A stretch of 64,000 bases of DNA from Bradyrhizobium ontarionense (GCF_021088345.1 NZ_CP088156.1:4278001-4342000); one strand, 5' to 3'; shown: positions 45,609-55,280, counted from the stretch's first letter. Notes: generated from the sequence alone by a model not told the origin. Numbers and translations are program-made.

Positions 45609-45818
45609 CCGAGCTCGCAGCACGCAGCTCCCGCTCAATCCTGACGAGCGCTGTGAAGTGGTAGCGAGGGTGCCGGTGCACCGCATGAACGCTCAACTCC
45701 GAGCAACTCGTCGTTCACCTCTCTGAGAGCCTGCCTCAGCTGCGGCCAATGTTTGCTCGGCAACCGCCCGAGAACCGTCTATTTTGACGCGCAGGGCAGG
45801 TGCAGTCTGGAGCAGATG

Positions 45819-46838
45819 ATGGACATCTCCGCACTCAACGCAGTTGCCGTTGCGATGGTGACGCCCGGCAAAGGCATTCTCGCCGCCGACGAATCGACAG
45901 GGACGATCAAGAAGCGCTTCGATGCGATCAAGGTCGAATCGACCGACCAGACTCGCCGCGACTACCGCGAGATGCTGTTCCGCAGCGACGGCATGAATTG
46001 CATCTCCGGCGTCATCCTCTACGACGAGACCATCCGGCAGAACGCTGCGGACGGCACGCCGCTGGTGAAGCTGATCGAACGGGCCGGCAGCATCCCCGGC
46101 ATCAAGGTCGACGAGGGCACGCAGCCCCTGCCCGGCTGCGCCGGCGAGACCGTCACGGTCGGCCTCGACAGGCTTGCGGATCGGCTGGCGGCGTACTACG
46201 CGCAGGGCGCGCGCTTCGCCAAATGGCGGGCGGTGATCGATATCGACAAGGACAAGATCCCTTCGATGACCGCTGTTCATGTCAATGCGCATGCGCTCGG
46301 CCGCTACGCGGCGCTGTGCCAAGCCGCGAACATTGTGCCGATTGTCGAACCAGAGGTGCTGATGGATGGCGATCACGACATCGGACGCTGTTTCGACGTC
46401 ACGCGGCCCGTGCTCAACGAGGTGTTCCGCGAATTGCGCCTCCAGCGAGTGGCGCTCGAGGGCATGATCCTGAAACCCAACATGGTGGTCTCGGGCAAGA
46501 CATGCCCTGTCCAGGCCGGCGTCGCCGAGGTCGCCGAAAGGACCGTGCAGCTCTTGAAGGAGTGCGTGCCGGCGGCGGTGCCGGGCATCGCCTTCCTGTC
46601 CGGCGGCCAGTCGGATGAGGATGCGACGGCACATCTCGATGCCATCAACAGGCTCGGTCCCTTGCCATGGAAGCTCACCTTCTCCTACGGTCGCGCGCTG
46701 CAGGCGGCGCCGCAGCGGGCCTGGTCCGGCAAGGCCGCGAACGTCCCCGCCGGCCAGCGCGCCTTCACCCACCGCGCCCGCATGAACGCGCTTGCGAGCC
46801 GCGGCCAGTGGACGCATGAACTCGAGAAGGCGGCATAA
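45819..46838 (+). CDS. Fructose-bisphosphate aldolase, class I
   Basis: 339 residues. VTPGKGILAADESTGTIKKR near the N-terminus, LFRSDGMNCISGVILYDETI, GIKVDEGTQPLPG, FAKWRAVIDIDKDKIPS, EPEVLMDGDHDI, Schiff-base Lys in GMILKPNMVVSGK, FLSGGQSDEDATAHL and LTFSYGRALQA: the eukaryote-like class I plan. ATG at 45819 has GGAG 6 bases upstream (ATG 45816 directly before it). Metal-independent aldolase alongside the zinc enzyme, so the cell can run the reaction in both modes. Confidence 0.95.
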   Translation: MDISALNAVAVAMVTPGKGILAADESTGTIKKRFDAIKVESTDQTRRDYREMLFRSDGMNCISGVILYDETIRQNAADGTPLVKLIERAGSIPGIKVDEGTQPLPGCAGETVTVGLDRLADRLAAYYAQGARFAKWRAVIDIDKDKIPSMTAVHVNAHALGRYAALCQAANIVPIVEPEVLMDGDHDIGRCFDVTRPVLNEVFRELRLQRVALEGMILKPNMVVSGKTCPVQAGVAEVAERTVQLLKECVPAAVPGIAFLSGGQSDEDATAHLDAINRLGPLPWKLTFSYGRALQAAPQRAWSGKAANVPAGQRAFTHRARMNALASRGQWTHELEKAA

Positions 46839-46839
46839 A

Positions 46840-47517
46840 TTGTCCGGTAAGACCACCTCCGCGCGGCCCACACCGCGGCTCTATCTGGCGACGCCGGTCG
46901 TGACCGATCCGGCGCCGCTTGCCGCCAGCCTGCCTGCGCTCCTCGCCGGCGCCGACGTCGCTGCGGTGCTGGTGCGGCTGACGGAGAGCGATCCGCGCAG
47001 CATGATCACGATCGTCAAGGCGCTGGCGCCGGCCATCCAGAGCACGGGCGCGGCGCTGCTGATCGACGGGCATCCCGACATCGTGGCCCGCGCCGGCGCC
47101 GACGGCGCGCATCTGACCGGCATTGCCGCGCTCGAGGACGCCCTGCCCAGCCTGAAGCCGGACCGCATTGCCGGCAGCGGCGGCCTCTCGACCCGCCATG
47201 ATTCGATGCGCGCGGGCGAGCTCGGCGCCGACTACGTGCTGTTCGGCGAGCGCGACGCGCAGGGCCGGCGGCCGTCGCCCGACGCCGTCAACGAGCGCCT
47301 GGCCTGGTGGGCCGAACTGTTCGAGCCGCCTTGCGTCGGCTACGCCGTCTCGCTCAAGGAGGCGACCGACTTCGTCGCCGCCGGAGCCGATTTCGTGCTG
47401 GTCGACGACCTCGTCTGGAGCGACGCCCGCGGTCCGGCAGCGGCGCTGGGCGAGATCGCCACGGCGATCCGCAACGTCCATGCGGCAGCGCCGGTCGACG
47501 CCGCTGGACAGAGCTGA
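46840..47517 (+). CDS. ThiE/TenI-like thiamine phosphate synthase family protein (divergent)
   Basis: 225 residues with a TIM-barrel ThiE-like pattern: PRLYLATPVV strand, AAVLVRLTESD, GAALLIDGHPDIVARAGADG followed by AHLTG, GADYVLFGERDAQGRRP and ADFVLVDDLVW. The usual ThiE motifs (HVGQEDL, VG.S.H) are replaced by AHLTG and GSGGLSTRHD, so activity in thiamine synthesis is doubtful. The gene starts at TTG 46840, 1 base after the aldolase stop, or ATG 46816 overlapping it; either implies coupled translation. Confidence 0.7.
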   Translation: MSGKTTSARPTPRLYLATPVVTDPAPLAASLPALLAGADVAAVLVRLTESDPRSMITIVKALAPAIQSTGAALLIDGHPDIVARAGADGAHLTGIAALEDALPSLKPDRIAGSGGLSTRHDSMRAGELGADYVLFGERDAQGRRPSPDAVNERLAWWAELFEPPCVGYAVSLKEATDFVAAGADFVLVDDLVWSDARGPAAALGEIATAIRNVHAAAPVDAAGQS

Positions 47518-47527
47518 ACGGCGACCG

Positions 47528-48604
47528 ATGACGATCCTGCGCCTGACATGCCTGTTTGCAGCGCTCCTGGTCCTGGGGGCGGGGGCGCGCGCGCAGATCT
47601 CGCTGACACCCCCCGCCCTGCAGCCGCCGCCGGCCGACAAGCCCAAGCCTGCCGAAAAGCAGGCGGAGAAGCCGAAGCCACCCGCGGCCGCGAAGAAGCC
47701 GGCGCCCGCCGCAGCGGCCAAGCCGGCCGCCCCGGCGCCAGCGCCGCCGCCGCCCGCTCCCCCGGATCCCAATGCGGACCTGGTCTACGGCGCCTATCAG
47801 CGCGGCCAGTACAAGACCGCCTTCGACCTGGCCTCGCCGCGTGCGCAGGCCGGCGATCCCAAGGCGATGGCGATGCTGGGGCAGCTCTATGAAAATGCCA
47901 TGGGCATCCGCCGCGACTACGACAAGGCCGCGATCTGGTACAAGCGCGCCTCCGAGGCCGGCGACCGCGAGGCGATGTTCGCGCTGGCGATGATGCGGCT
48001 CGCCGGACGCGGCGGCACGGTCGACAAGCCGGAGGCCGTGAGGCTGCTCGCCTCCTCCGCCAAGCTCGGCGAGCCCAAGGCCGCCTACAATCTCGCGCTG
48101 CTCTATCTCGACGGCCAGACCCTGCCGCAGGACCTCAAGCGCTCGGCCGAGCTGCTGCGCATCGCCGCGGATGCCGGCAACCCGGAAGCGCAATATGCGC
48201 TGGCGACCTTCTACAAGGAAGGAACCGGCGTCCCAAAGGACCCGGAAAAGGCCGCCCGGCTGCTGCAGGCGGCGGCCGTCGCCGACAACGTCGATGCCGA
48301 AGTGGAATACGCGATCGCGCTCTACAACGGCATCGGCACACCCGAGAACAAGCCAGCCGCGGTGTCGCTGTTGCGCCGGGCGGCCCGGCAGAACAGCCCG
48401 ATCGCACAGAACCGGCTGGCGTGGGTGCTCTATTACGGCGCCGGCACCCCGATGGACAAGATCGAGGGCTACAAATGGCACCTGGTCGCCAAGACCGCGG
48501 GCAAGGGCGACCCCAAGCTGGACGAGAAGTTCGCCGACATGCCGCCGGAGGACCGCGCCAAGGGCGAGCAGGCCGCCAAGCGCTGGCTCGGCACCATCAA
48601 ATGA
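47528..48604 (+). CDS. Exported Sel1-like repeat protein
   Basis: 358 residues. Signal peptide LTCLFAALLVLGAGARAQ; a Pro/Ala/Lys-rich linker (about 28-85) suited to spanning cell wall; then six or so Sel1 repeats of about 36 residues (AMAMLGQLYENAMGIRRDYD, KAAIWYKRASEAGDREAMFA, AAYNLALLYLDGQTLPQDLK, AQYALATFYKEGTGVPKDPE). Sel1 proteins act as protein-interaction scaffolds, often in the envelope. ATG at 47528, 10 bases after the ThiE-like stop, so same operon. Confidence 0.9.
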   Translation: MTILRLTCLFAALLVLGAGARAQISLTPPALQPPPADKPKPAEKQAEKPKPPAAAKKPAPAAAAKPAAPAPAPPPPAPPDPNADLVYGAYQRGQYKTAFDLASPRAQAGDPKAMAMLGQLYENAMGIRRDYDKAAIWYKRASEAGDREAMFALAMMRLAGRGGTVDKPEAVRLLASSAKLGEPKAAYNLALLYLDGQTLPQDLKRSAELLRIAADAGNPEAQYALATFYKEGTGVPKDPEKAARLLQAAAVADNVDAEVEYAIALYNGIGTPENKPAAVSLLRRAARQNSPIAQNRLAWVLYYGAGTPMDKIEGYKWHLVAKTAGKGDPKLDEKFADMPPEDRAKGEQAAKRWLGTIK

Positions 48605-48734
48605 TCGGCAGCTGATCCGCCCTTGACGCGGCGGCGCCGGCAGGGCACCCACAGCCAGCCATTTTCAACCGCCTCCGCCCGTGCATGGGCGAGGCGCGCA
48701 CCGCAAGGTGCGGTCAGCCCAGCGCATCGAGCTC

Positions 48735-49526
48735 ATGATCCATTCCGCCCTCATCAATGTCATGGTCAAGGCCGCGCGCCGTGCCGGCCGCAACCTCAAG
48801 CGCGACCTCGGCGAAATCGAGCACCTGCAGGTGTCGCTGAAGGGGCCCGCGAATTTCGTCTCGCGTGCCGACAAGAAGGCCGAGGAGATGCTCTACGAGG
48901 ATCTCTCCAAGGCCCGCCCCGGCTACGGCTTCATCGGCGAGGAAGGCGGCAAGCGGGAAGGCAGCGACAAGTCGCACACCTGGATCGTCGATCCGCTCGA
49001 CGGCACCACCAATTTCCTGCACGGCATTCCGCAATTCGCGATCTCGATCGCGCTCCAGCGCGACGACACCGTGATCGCCGGCGTCATCTACAATCCGGCC
49101 AATGACGAGCTCTATATCGCCGAGCGCGGCAAGGGCGCGTTCCTCAACGACCAGCGGCTGCGCGTCGCCGCGCGCCGCCAGCTCAATGAATCCGTGATCG
49201 CCTGCGGCCTGCCGCATATCGGCCGCGGCGACCATCAGCTGTTCCTGCGCGAGATCGCCGCACTGCAGACCAAGGTCGCAGGGCTGCGCCGCTTCGGCGC
49301 GGCCTCGCTCGACCTCGCCTTCGTCGCCGCCGGCCGCTTCGACGCCTATTGGGAGCGCGACCTGCAGGCCTGGGACATCGCAGCCGGGCTGATCATGGTG
49401 CGCGAGGCCGGCGGCACGATCTCCGGTATCGACGGCAAGGACGACGCGCTGACCACGGGCCATGTCATCTGCGGCAACGAGGTCATCCATCGCGAGCTGT
49501 TGAAGGTGCTGAAGGCGGCTGGGTAG
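48735..49526 (+). CDS. suhB: Inositol monophosphatase family protein SuhB
   Basis: 263 residues. VSRADKKAEEMLYEDLSKA, metal-binding Glu in GFIGEEGG (about 69), WIVDPLDGTTNFLHG (about 84-98), and WDIAAGLIMVREAGG (about 216). Li+-sensitive Mg2+ phosphatase of inositol phosphates; in E. coli SuhB also takes part in rRNA antitermination. ATG at 48735 chosen to match family starts; an in-frame ATG at 48681 adds 18 residues. The 130-base gap upstream carries a GCGCACCGCAAGGTGCG hairpin. Confidence 0.93.
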   Translation: MIHSALINVMVKAARRAGRNLKRDLGEIEHLQVSLKGPANFVSRADKKAEEMLYEDLSKARPGYGFIGEEGGKREGSDKSHTWIVDPLDGTTNFLHGIPQFAISIALQRDDTVIAGVIYNPANDELYIAERGKGAFLNDQRLRVAARRQLNESVIACGLPHIGRGDHQLFLREIAALQTKVAGLRRFGAASLDLAFVAAGRFDAYWERDLQAWDIAAGLIMVREAGGTISGIDGKDDALTTGHVICGNEVIHRELLKVLKAAG

Positions 49527-49592
49527 TTTGATTCAGCGCGACGCCGCAATTCGCCTTCGTATGGTGACGTCGCCACTCGCCTCACACTCGAG

Positions 49593-49734
49593 GTCGTCCC
49601 GGCCTTGAGCCGGGACCCATAGCCACCGTCGGTCATGGCCTGACGAGAACGATCGAACAGCGTGCCTCAAAGATCTCCCTGGGGTTATGGATCCCGGATC
49701 TGCGCGCGCGTGCCGCCCGCTTGTCCGGGACGAC
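49593..49734. repeat. Palindromic repeat of the GTCGTCCCGG family, copy 3
   Basis: GTCGTCCCGGCCTTGAGCCG, GGGACCCATAGCC at the left, and GGTTATGGATCCCGG, TTGTCCGGGACGAC at the right. Lies between convergent suhB and the outer-membrane protein gene, where it may double as a termination or mRNA-end structure. Confidence 0.75.
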
Positions 49735-49779
49735 ACCGAGGATTGGGTTGGCCTCGCCTGTTCTTCGACCGAGCGGACG

Positions 49780-50385
49780 CTACCGCCGGCCGCTGGTGAA
49801 CGCCTGTGGCGTCGCGCCCGGCAGCGCCGGCGAGGTGATGTCGCTGTCGATGCGGTCCGACGACTGGCCGGCGTAGCTGAAGCCGAGCGACAGGCTGACA
49901 TTGGGTGTCGGCTTGAACTCGACGCCGCCGTTGATCGCGTAAGCGGGTGTCGAGGTCGATCGCGAATCGAAGGTGGCGAACGGTCCGCCGAGGCCGGGAT
50001 TGTATTTCAGCGTATCGAAACCGCCATAGAAGCTGACGCCGCTCTTGAACGTATAGCCGTACTGCGCGCCTTCGGTCGTGTACGAGCCGAGCGAACCGTA
50101 GCGATTGACGATGTTGGAGCTGAGGCCAACGCCTGACAGCGCCGACCAGTTGTTCGCGACACTGTAGCGCCGCGAAAAGAAGCCGCTGTCGCTGGCGTTG
50201 CCGGTGAAGCTCGGGAAGTTGCCGTAGGAGTCCAGGCCCTGGCTGCCGCCGGAATCGCTGAAGCCGATCGGCCAGCCCGGCAGCCAATACTTCAAGGGAG
50301 CCGTCTGGGCGTGAGCTGCGTGAGCGCCAAAGCAAAGTCCGGCGAGCACGAACGCGAGAGCAGTGTTGCGAAAGACCATCGACAT
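49780..50385 (-). CDS. Small outer-membrane beta-barrel-like protein, possibly truncated
   Basis: 201 residues. Signal peptide LAFVLAGLCFGAHAAHAQ, then Gly/Ser/Tyr-rich strands (YGYTFKSGVSFYGGFDTLKY, YAINGGVEFKPTPNVSLSLG, FSYAGQSS) like Omp25/OmpW-type barrels of Rhizobiales. The C-terminus (TSGRR) lacks the terminal aromatic residue recognised by the Bam machinery, so the barrel may be incomplete or not a classical porin. ATG at 50385; another in-frame ATG lies upstream at 50418. Function unknown. Confidence 0.65.
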   Translation of the reverse strand: MSMVFRNTALAFVLAGLCFGAHAAHAQTAPLKYWLPGWPIGFSDSGGSQGLDSYGNFPSFTGNASDSGFFSRRYSVANNWSALSGVGLSSNIVNRYGSLGSYTTEGAQYGYTFKSGVSFYGGFDTLKYNPGLGGPFATFDSRSTSTPAYAINGGVEFKPTPNVSLSLGFSYAGQSSDRIDSDITSPALPGATPQAFTSGRR

Positions 50386-50520
50386 GCCGTTACCGTTACA
50401 TGTCGACAGATCATACACTCAGACAGCCGGGAACTCCAGAGGCCGTGCCGGCGGGCCGCAGAGCGAACGAAAGTGGCAGCGTAGATTTTGATGAGACACG
50501 CGGTGTGGCGGCACGGACAG

Positions 50521-50749
50521 TAGGCTCCCTCTCCCCGTTCTTACGGCGCCGCGACGAGCTTCGCTCGCAATGAGAGGGTTGGGGTGAGGGGCAGACGCTC
50601 GGGAAACGTGAGTGGAGAGACCTGTACCCCCTCACCCGGATTGCATCTGACGATGCAATCCGACCTCTCAGCGCGAGCGAAGCTCGTCGCGCCCCCGCAT
50701 CCGCCTTCGCTCTTCGAGCTACGGCGGACAAGAGCGGGGAGAGGTGAGC
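50521..50749. repeat. Composite palindromic repeat, copy 2
   Basis: GCTCCCTCTCCCCGTTCTTA at the left and AGAGCGGGGAGAGGTGAGC at the right, with inner GGTTGGGGTGAGGGGCAGAC, CCTGTACCCCCTCACCCGGA and the perfect hairpin GGATTGCATC-TGAC-GATGCAATCC. A GACGAGCTTCGCTCG-type hairpin occurs twice. Closely related to 59448-59614. No gene in 50386-50790. Confidence 0.85.
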
Positions 50750-50790
50750 ACCGTGTCCGCGACTACACGATCGCGAACAACGCCAGACAA

Positions 50791-53700
50791 TCACGATTTC
50801 ACCGGCGCAGGAGGCCCGTAAGCATCGCTCTGCGATGTCGGCACCGTTTTCTCCCGATCGCCAGCCAGCACGCGCTGCACCGAGACGAAGAACACCGGCA
50901 CCATCAGCAGCGCCAGGATCACCACCGCGATCATGCCGCCCATCACGTTGGTGCCGAGCGCTTGCTGGCTGGCGCCGCCGGCGCCGGTGGCGATCGACAT
51001 CGGCAGCACGCCGCAGACGAAGGCGAGGCCGGTCATGATGATCGGCCGGAAGCGCAGCGAGCAGGCCTCGATCGTCGCCTCGACCAGCGGCTTGCCGTGG
51101 GCGCGCAGGTCCTTGGCGAACTCGATGATCAGGATAGCGTCCTTGGCGGCGAGGCCGATGATGGTGATCAGCGCGACCGTGAAGTAGACGTCGTTCGAGA
51201 GCCCGCGCAGGTTGGCCGCGACCACCGCACCGAGGATGCCGAGCGGCACCGTCAGCAGCACCGCGAGCGGAATGGTCCAGCTCTCATAGAGCGCGGCCAG
51301 GCACAGGAACACGACCAGCGCCGACAGCCCGAGCAGCAGCGGCGCCTGCGAGCCCGACAGCTTCTCCTGCAGCGACTGGCCGGTCCACTCATAGCCGAAG
51401 CCGCGCGGCAGCTTGCCGGCAAGGCGCTCCATCTCCTTGAGCGCGTCGCCCGACGTAAAGCCCGGCCTGGCCTCGCCGGAGATGCGGATCGCCGGATAGT
51501 AGTTGAAGCCGGCGATCTGGCTCGGCCCCTTGGCCCACTGGATCGTCGCGAACGACGAGAACGGCACCAGCTGGCCCCTGGTGTTCTTGACGCTGTAGTT
51601 CAGGATATCGTCCGCGTTCATGCGGCTGAGGCGGTCGGCCTGCACGACGACGCGCTGCATGCGGCCGCGGTTCGGGAAGTCGTTGACGTAGGTGGAGCCG
51701 AGATTGGTCGAGATGGTGTTGTTGATGTCCTCGAAGGTGACGCCGAAGGCGCCCGCCTTTTCGCGATCGATCATCAGGTTGACCTGCGGTCCGGGCGGCA
51801 GGCCTTCGACATAGACCTTCTGCAGCACCGGGCTCGCATTGGCCTCCGCGATCAGCTGGTCGGCGGCCGCGGTGAGCGCGGCATAGCCCTTCTGGCCGCG
51901 GTCCTGCAGCCGGAAGCTGAAGCCGGAGGAATTGCCGAGATTGTCGATCGGCGGCGGCTGCAGCGCGGTGATCTTGGCATCGCGCAAGCCGGCGAGATCG
52001 CGGTTGACATCGGCGACGAGCGCCGCCGCGCTGTCCTTCTTGCCGCGCTCCGACCAGTCCTTGAGCGAGATGAACGCCTGCGCCGTGTTCACGCCCTGCC
52101 CGGCATAGCTGAAGCCGGTGAGGAAGGTGACGTTGTCGATGCCCTCGCGCCTGGCGAGATACTTTTCGACCGCCTCGACGGCCGCCTGCGTCCGCGCATA
52201 GGACGAATCGGCCGGCGTCTGTACGTCGGTGGTGATGAAGCCCTGGTCGTCGACCGGCAGGAAGCCGCCGGGCAGACGGATGAAGGCGAAGCTGAGCCCG
52301 ACCAGGAAGATCGCGTAGATCAGCATCAGACGCCCGGTGCGCTTCAGCGCGCCGCCGACCACGCCGGTGTAGCGGTTGCGACTGCCATCCATGAAGCGGT
52401 TGAACCAGCCGAACACGCCTGTCTTCGCATGGCCGTGACCGGCCTCGACCGGCTTCAGCAAGGTCGCGCACAAGGCCGGAGTCAGCGACAGCGCCAGCAG
52501 CGCCGAGAAGCCGATGGCCGCCACCATCGTCACCGAGAACTGGCGGTAGATGATGCCGACCGAGCCGGGGAAGAACGCCATCGGCACGAACACCGCCATC
52601 AGCACCAGGGTGATGCCGATGATGGCGCCGGTGATCTGGCTCATCGCCTTGCGCGTCGCCTGCTTGGGCGACAGTCCCTCCTCCGCCATGATGCGCTCGA
52701 CGTTCTCGACCACGACGATGGCGTCGTCGACGAGGATGCCGACCGCGAGCACCATGCCGAACATCGTCAGCATGTTGATGGAGTAGCCGACCAGCATCAG
52801 GGTCGCGCAGGTGCCGAGCAGCGCCACCGGAACGACAATGGTGGGAATGATCGTGTAGCGGATGTTCTGCAGGAACAGGAACATCACCACGAACACCAGC
52901 ACGACGGCCTCGACCAGGGTCATCAGCACCCGCTTGATCGACGCCTTCACCACCGGCGTGATGTCGTAGGGAATGTCATAGGTGATGTTGGCAGGGAAGA
53001 ACCGTGACAGCTCCTTCATCTTGGCGTCGACCGCGCCAGCCGTCGCCAGCGCGTTGCCGGTCGGCGACAGCAGCACCGACAGGCCGGCGGTCGGCTTGCC
53101 GTTGAGACGGGTATTGAACTGATAGCTCAGGCCGCCGATCTCGATGCGGGCGACGTCGTGCAGCCGCACCGTCGAGCCGTCGGCATTGGCGCGCAGGATG
53201 ATCGAGCCGAACTCGTCGGGCGAATCGAGCTGGCCCTTGACGAGCACCAGCGCCGAGGTGCGCTGCGCAGTCGTCGCGGGCTCGGCGCCGATGCTGCCCG
53301 AGGCGACCTGCGCGTTCTGCGCACCGATCGCCTTGGTGACGTCGTCGGCGGTCAGCCCGTAGCCGATCAGCTTGGCGGGATCGAGCCAGACGCGCAGCGA
53401 GCGCTCGGTCGAATACAGCGTGGCCCGGCCGACGCCGGGAATGCGCCGGATCTCGCCCAGGATGTTGCGGATCATGAAATCGCCGAGGCCGATCTCGTCG
53501 AGCCGGCCGTCGGTGGATTGCAGCGTGATGATCTGCAGCACCGCGGCGGAGGCTTCCTCGACCAGGATGCCCTGCTGCATCACCGCGCGCGGCAGCCGCG
53601 CCTCGACGCGCTTGAGGCGGTTCTGCACCTCGACCGAGGCGTCGTTGGTCGACGTGCCCGGCACGAAGTTCGCCGTGATCTCGACCTGTCCCAGCGAGTC

Positions 53701-53946
53701 GCTGGTCGATTCGAAATTGAGAATGCCGGAGGCGCCGTTGAGCTCCTCCTCGATCAGCCGCGTGACGCTGTTGTAGAGATTTTCCGGAGACGCGCCGGGA
53801 TAGCTGGTCGAGATCGAGATCGAGGGCGGCGCGATGATCGGATATTGCGCCACCGCCAGCAGCGGAATCGAGATCGCGCCCAGGAGACAAATGAACAGCG
53901 CGACGACCCAGGCGAAGATCGGCCTGTCGATGAAGAAGCTCGGCAT
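50791..53946 (-). CDS. RND multidrug efflux transporter, HAE1/AcrB family permease
   Basis: 1051 residues, the standard length. MPSFFIDRPIFAWVVALFIC start, 12 membrane helices, proton-relay Asp pair in VGILVDDAIVVVENVERIM (about 405) and Lys in GLAAKDAILIIEFA (about 938). Two large periplasmic loops carry the porter and docking domains. Inner-membrane trimer that exports drugs with an adaptor and an outer-membrane channel. The adaptor gene precedes it with 11 bases between; no TolC-like gene follows in the window. Downstream is repeat sequence. Confidence 0.96.
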   Translation of the reverse strand: MPSFFIDRPIFAWVVALFICLLGAISIPLLAVAQYPIIAPPSISISTSYPGASPENLYNSVTRLIEEELNGASGILNFESTSDSLGQVEITANFVPGTSTNDASVEVQNRLKRVEARLPRAVMQQGILVEEASAAVLQIITLQSTDGRLDEIGLGDFMIRNILGEIRRIPGVGRATLYSTERSLRVWLDPAKLIGYGLTADDVTKAIGAQNAQVASGSIGAEPATTAQRTSALVLVKGQLDSPDEFGSIILRANADGSTVRLHDVARIEIGGLSYQFNTRLNGKPTAGLSVLLSPTGNALATAGAVDAKMKELSRFFPANITYDIPYDITPVVKASIKRVLMTLVEAVVLVFVVMFLFLQNIRYTIIPTIVVPVALLGTCATLMLVGYSINMLTMFGMVLAVGILVDDAIVVVENVERIMAEEGLSPKQATRKAMSQITGAIIGITLVLMAVFVPMAFFPGSVGIIYRQFSVTMVAAIGFSALLALSLTPALCATLLKPVEAGHGHAKTGVFGWFNRFMDGSRNRYTGVVGGALKRTGRLMLIYAIFLVGLSFAFIRLPGGFLPVDDQGFITTDVQTPADSSYARTQAAVEAVEKYLARREGIDNVTFLTGFSYAGQGVNTAQAFISLKDWSERGKKDSAAALVADVNRDLAGLRDAKITALQPPPIDNLGNSSGFSFRLQDRGQKGYAALTAAADQLIAEANASPVLQKVYVEGLPPGPQVNLMIDREKAGAFGVTFEDINNTISTNLGSTYVNDFPNRGRMQRVVVQADRLSRMNADDILNYSVKNTRGQLVPFSSFATIQWAKGPSQIAGFNYYPAIRISGEARPGFTSGDALKEMERLAGKLPRGFGYEWTGQSLQEKLSGSQAPLLLGLSALVVFLCLAALYESWTIPLAVLLTVPLGILGAVVAANLRGLSNDVYFTVALITIIGLAAKDAILIIEFAKDLRAHGKPLVEATIEACSLRFRPIIMTGLAFVCGVLPMSIATGAGGASQQALGTNVMGGMIAVVILALLMVPVFFVSVQRVLAGDREKTVPTSQSDAYGPPAPVKS

Positions 53947-53957
53947 CGGGCTGACCG

Positions 53958-55148
53958 TTATTTCGAAGGCACTGGAAGCTGGCTCGCCGCGCTGACCTCG
54001 GTCCAGGCCTGCGGCACGACCTTGTCGCCGGCGGCGAATTTCTGGAAGCCATCGACGACGACCTTGTCGCCGGCCCGCAGGCCGTCGGTGATCAGCACGA
54101 CGCCGTCCTGGATCGGGCCGGTGCGGATCGGCTGCGCAATCGCGCGATTGTCATCGCGGATGATGAAGACCTCGGCGCCGCCGGCGGCGTTGCGCTGCAC
54201 GGCCTGCTGCGGCACCGCGACCGAATCGCTGTCGATGCCCTGCTCGATGCGGACCCGCACATACATGCCCGGCAACAGCTCGCGCTTCGGGTTGGCGAAC
54301 TCGCCGCGCAAGGTAACCTGGCCGGTGGCGGCATCCACCTTGGCGTCGGAGAACAGCAGCTTGCCGGGCAGGGAATAAGGCGTGCCGTCGTCGAGCACGA
54401 GCCGGACCTTGATCGCGTCGGACGCGATCTGGTCGAGGTCGCCGGATTCGAACGCCCGGCGCAATCGGTTGAGCTCGCTGACCGACTGGGTGAAATCCGC
54501 ATAGATCGGATCGAGCTGCTGGATCGTCACCAGGCTGGTCTCGTTCTGGACCGCGATGGCGCCCTCGCTGACCTGGGCGGCGCCGACGATGCCGTCGATC
54601 GGCGCCCGCACGGTGGCGTAGTCGAGGTTGAGCTGGGCGCGCGCGATCTCGGCCTTGCGGGCCTCGATATCGGCTGCGGCCTCGCGCTCGGTCGCGATCG
54701 CCTTCTCGTGCTCGACCTCGGGCGCGGCGCGCTCCTTGAACAGCGTGGCGATGCGGCGGGCCTGCTGCACGGCGCGCTCATGCACCGCCTCGGCCTTGGC
54801 CAGCGCCGCCCTGCTCGACAGGATCTCCACCTCGAACGGCTTCGGATCGATGCGGTAGAGCGGATCGCCCGCCTTCACCTCGCTGCCCTGGCGGAATGTG
54901 CGCTCGACCACGATGCCCGAGACGCGTGGCCGCACGTCGGAGACGCGGGTCGGCGCGATGCGGCCCGGAAGCTCGCGAATGATGGCCCGCGCCTTCTGCT
55001 CGACAGTGACGATCCCGACGTCGGGAATGACGACCTGCTCATTGGCGGAGGCCTGAGCCTGGGTCGCCTCATTGCAGCCGGCCAGCAGCGGCGCGGCGGC
55101 TGCGAGCATCAATGCACTGCCGACCAGCGACGCGCGAAAACGAGTCAT
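53958..55148 (-). CDS. RND efflux periplasmic adaptor (membrane fusion lipoprotein), AcrA/MexA family
   Basis: 396 residues. Lipobox LLAGC with the lipidated Cys at 25. Lipoyl-like halves VSDVRPRVSGIVVERTFRQG and DYATVRAPIDGIVGAAQVSE flank a helical hairpin (about 100-165), then a beta-barrel domain (ASDAIKVRLVLDDGTPYSLP, GKLLFSDAKVDAATGQVTLR) and membrane-proximal domain (LRAGDKVVVDGFQKFAAGDK). Bridges the AcrB-type pump to an outer-membrane channel. ATG at 55148, chosen so the signal peptide and lipobox are complete. First gene of the operon. Confidence 0.94.
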   Translation of the reverse strand: MTRFRASLVGSALMLAAAAPLLAGCNEATQAQASANEQVVIPDVGIVTVEQKARAIIRELPGRIAPTRVSDVRPRVSGIVVERTFRQGSEVKAGDPLYRIDPKPFEVEILSSRAALAKAEAVHERAVQQARRIATLFKERAAPEVEHEKAIATEREAAADIEARKAEIARAQLNLDYATVRAPIDGIVGAAQVSEGAIAVQNETSLVTIQQLDPIYADFTQSVSELNRLRRAFESGDLDQIASDAIKVRLVLDDGTPYSLPGKLLFSDAKVDAATGQVTLRGEFANPKRELLPGMYVRVRIEQGIDSDSVAVPQQAVQRNAAGGAEVFIIRDDNRAIAQPIRTGPIQDGVVLITDGLRAGDKVVVDGFQKFAAGDKVVPQAWTEVSAASQLPVPSK

Positions 55149-55280
55149 GGGTGGTGGAGCCCCCTCAATTGCGATGAAAAACGGCCGACCAGATGTCCTG
55201 GTCATGGCGCCATTCTGGCGCCGAACGTTGCCTGCAACATAGAAAGGTGGTGCTGCGACGCAACGCGGAGGCCGGGCGGC

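Noticed and set aside
48605..48734. A small RNA or riboswitch upstream of suhB
   Set aside because: Only a short GCGCACC/GGTGCG hairpin is seen; nothing matches a regulatory RNA I can recognise.
50584..53007. An 807-codon plus-strand frame opposite the RND permease
   Set aside because: Composition is Arg/His/Asp-rich with no motifs, the signature of an antisense frame. The minus strand encodes a full AcrB-family protein.
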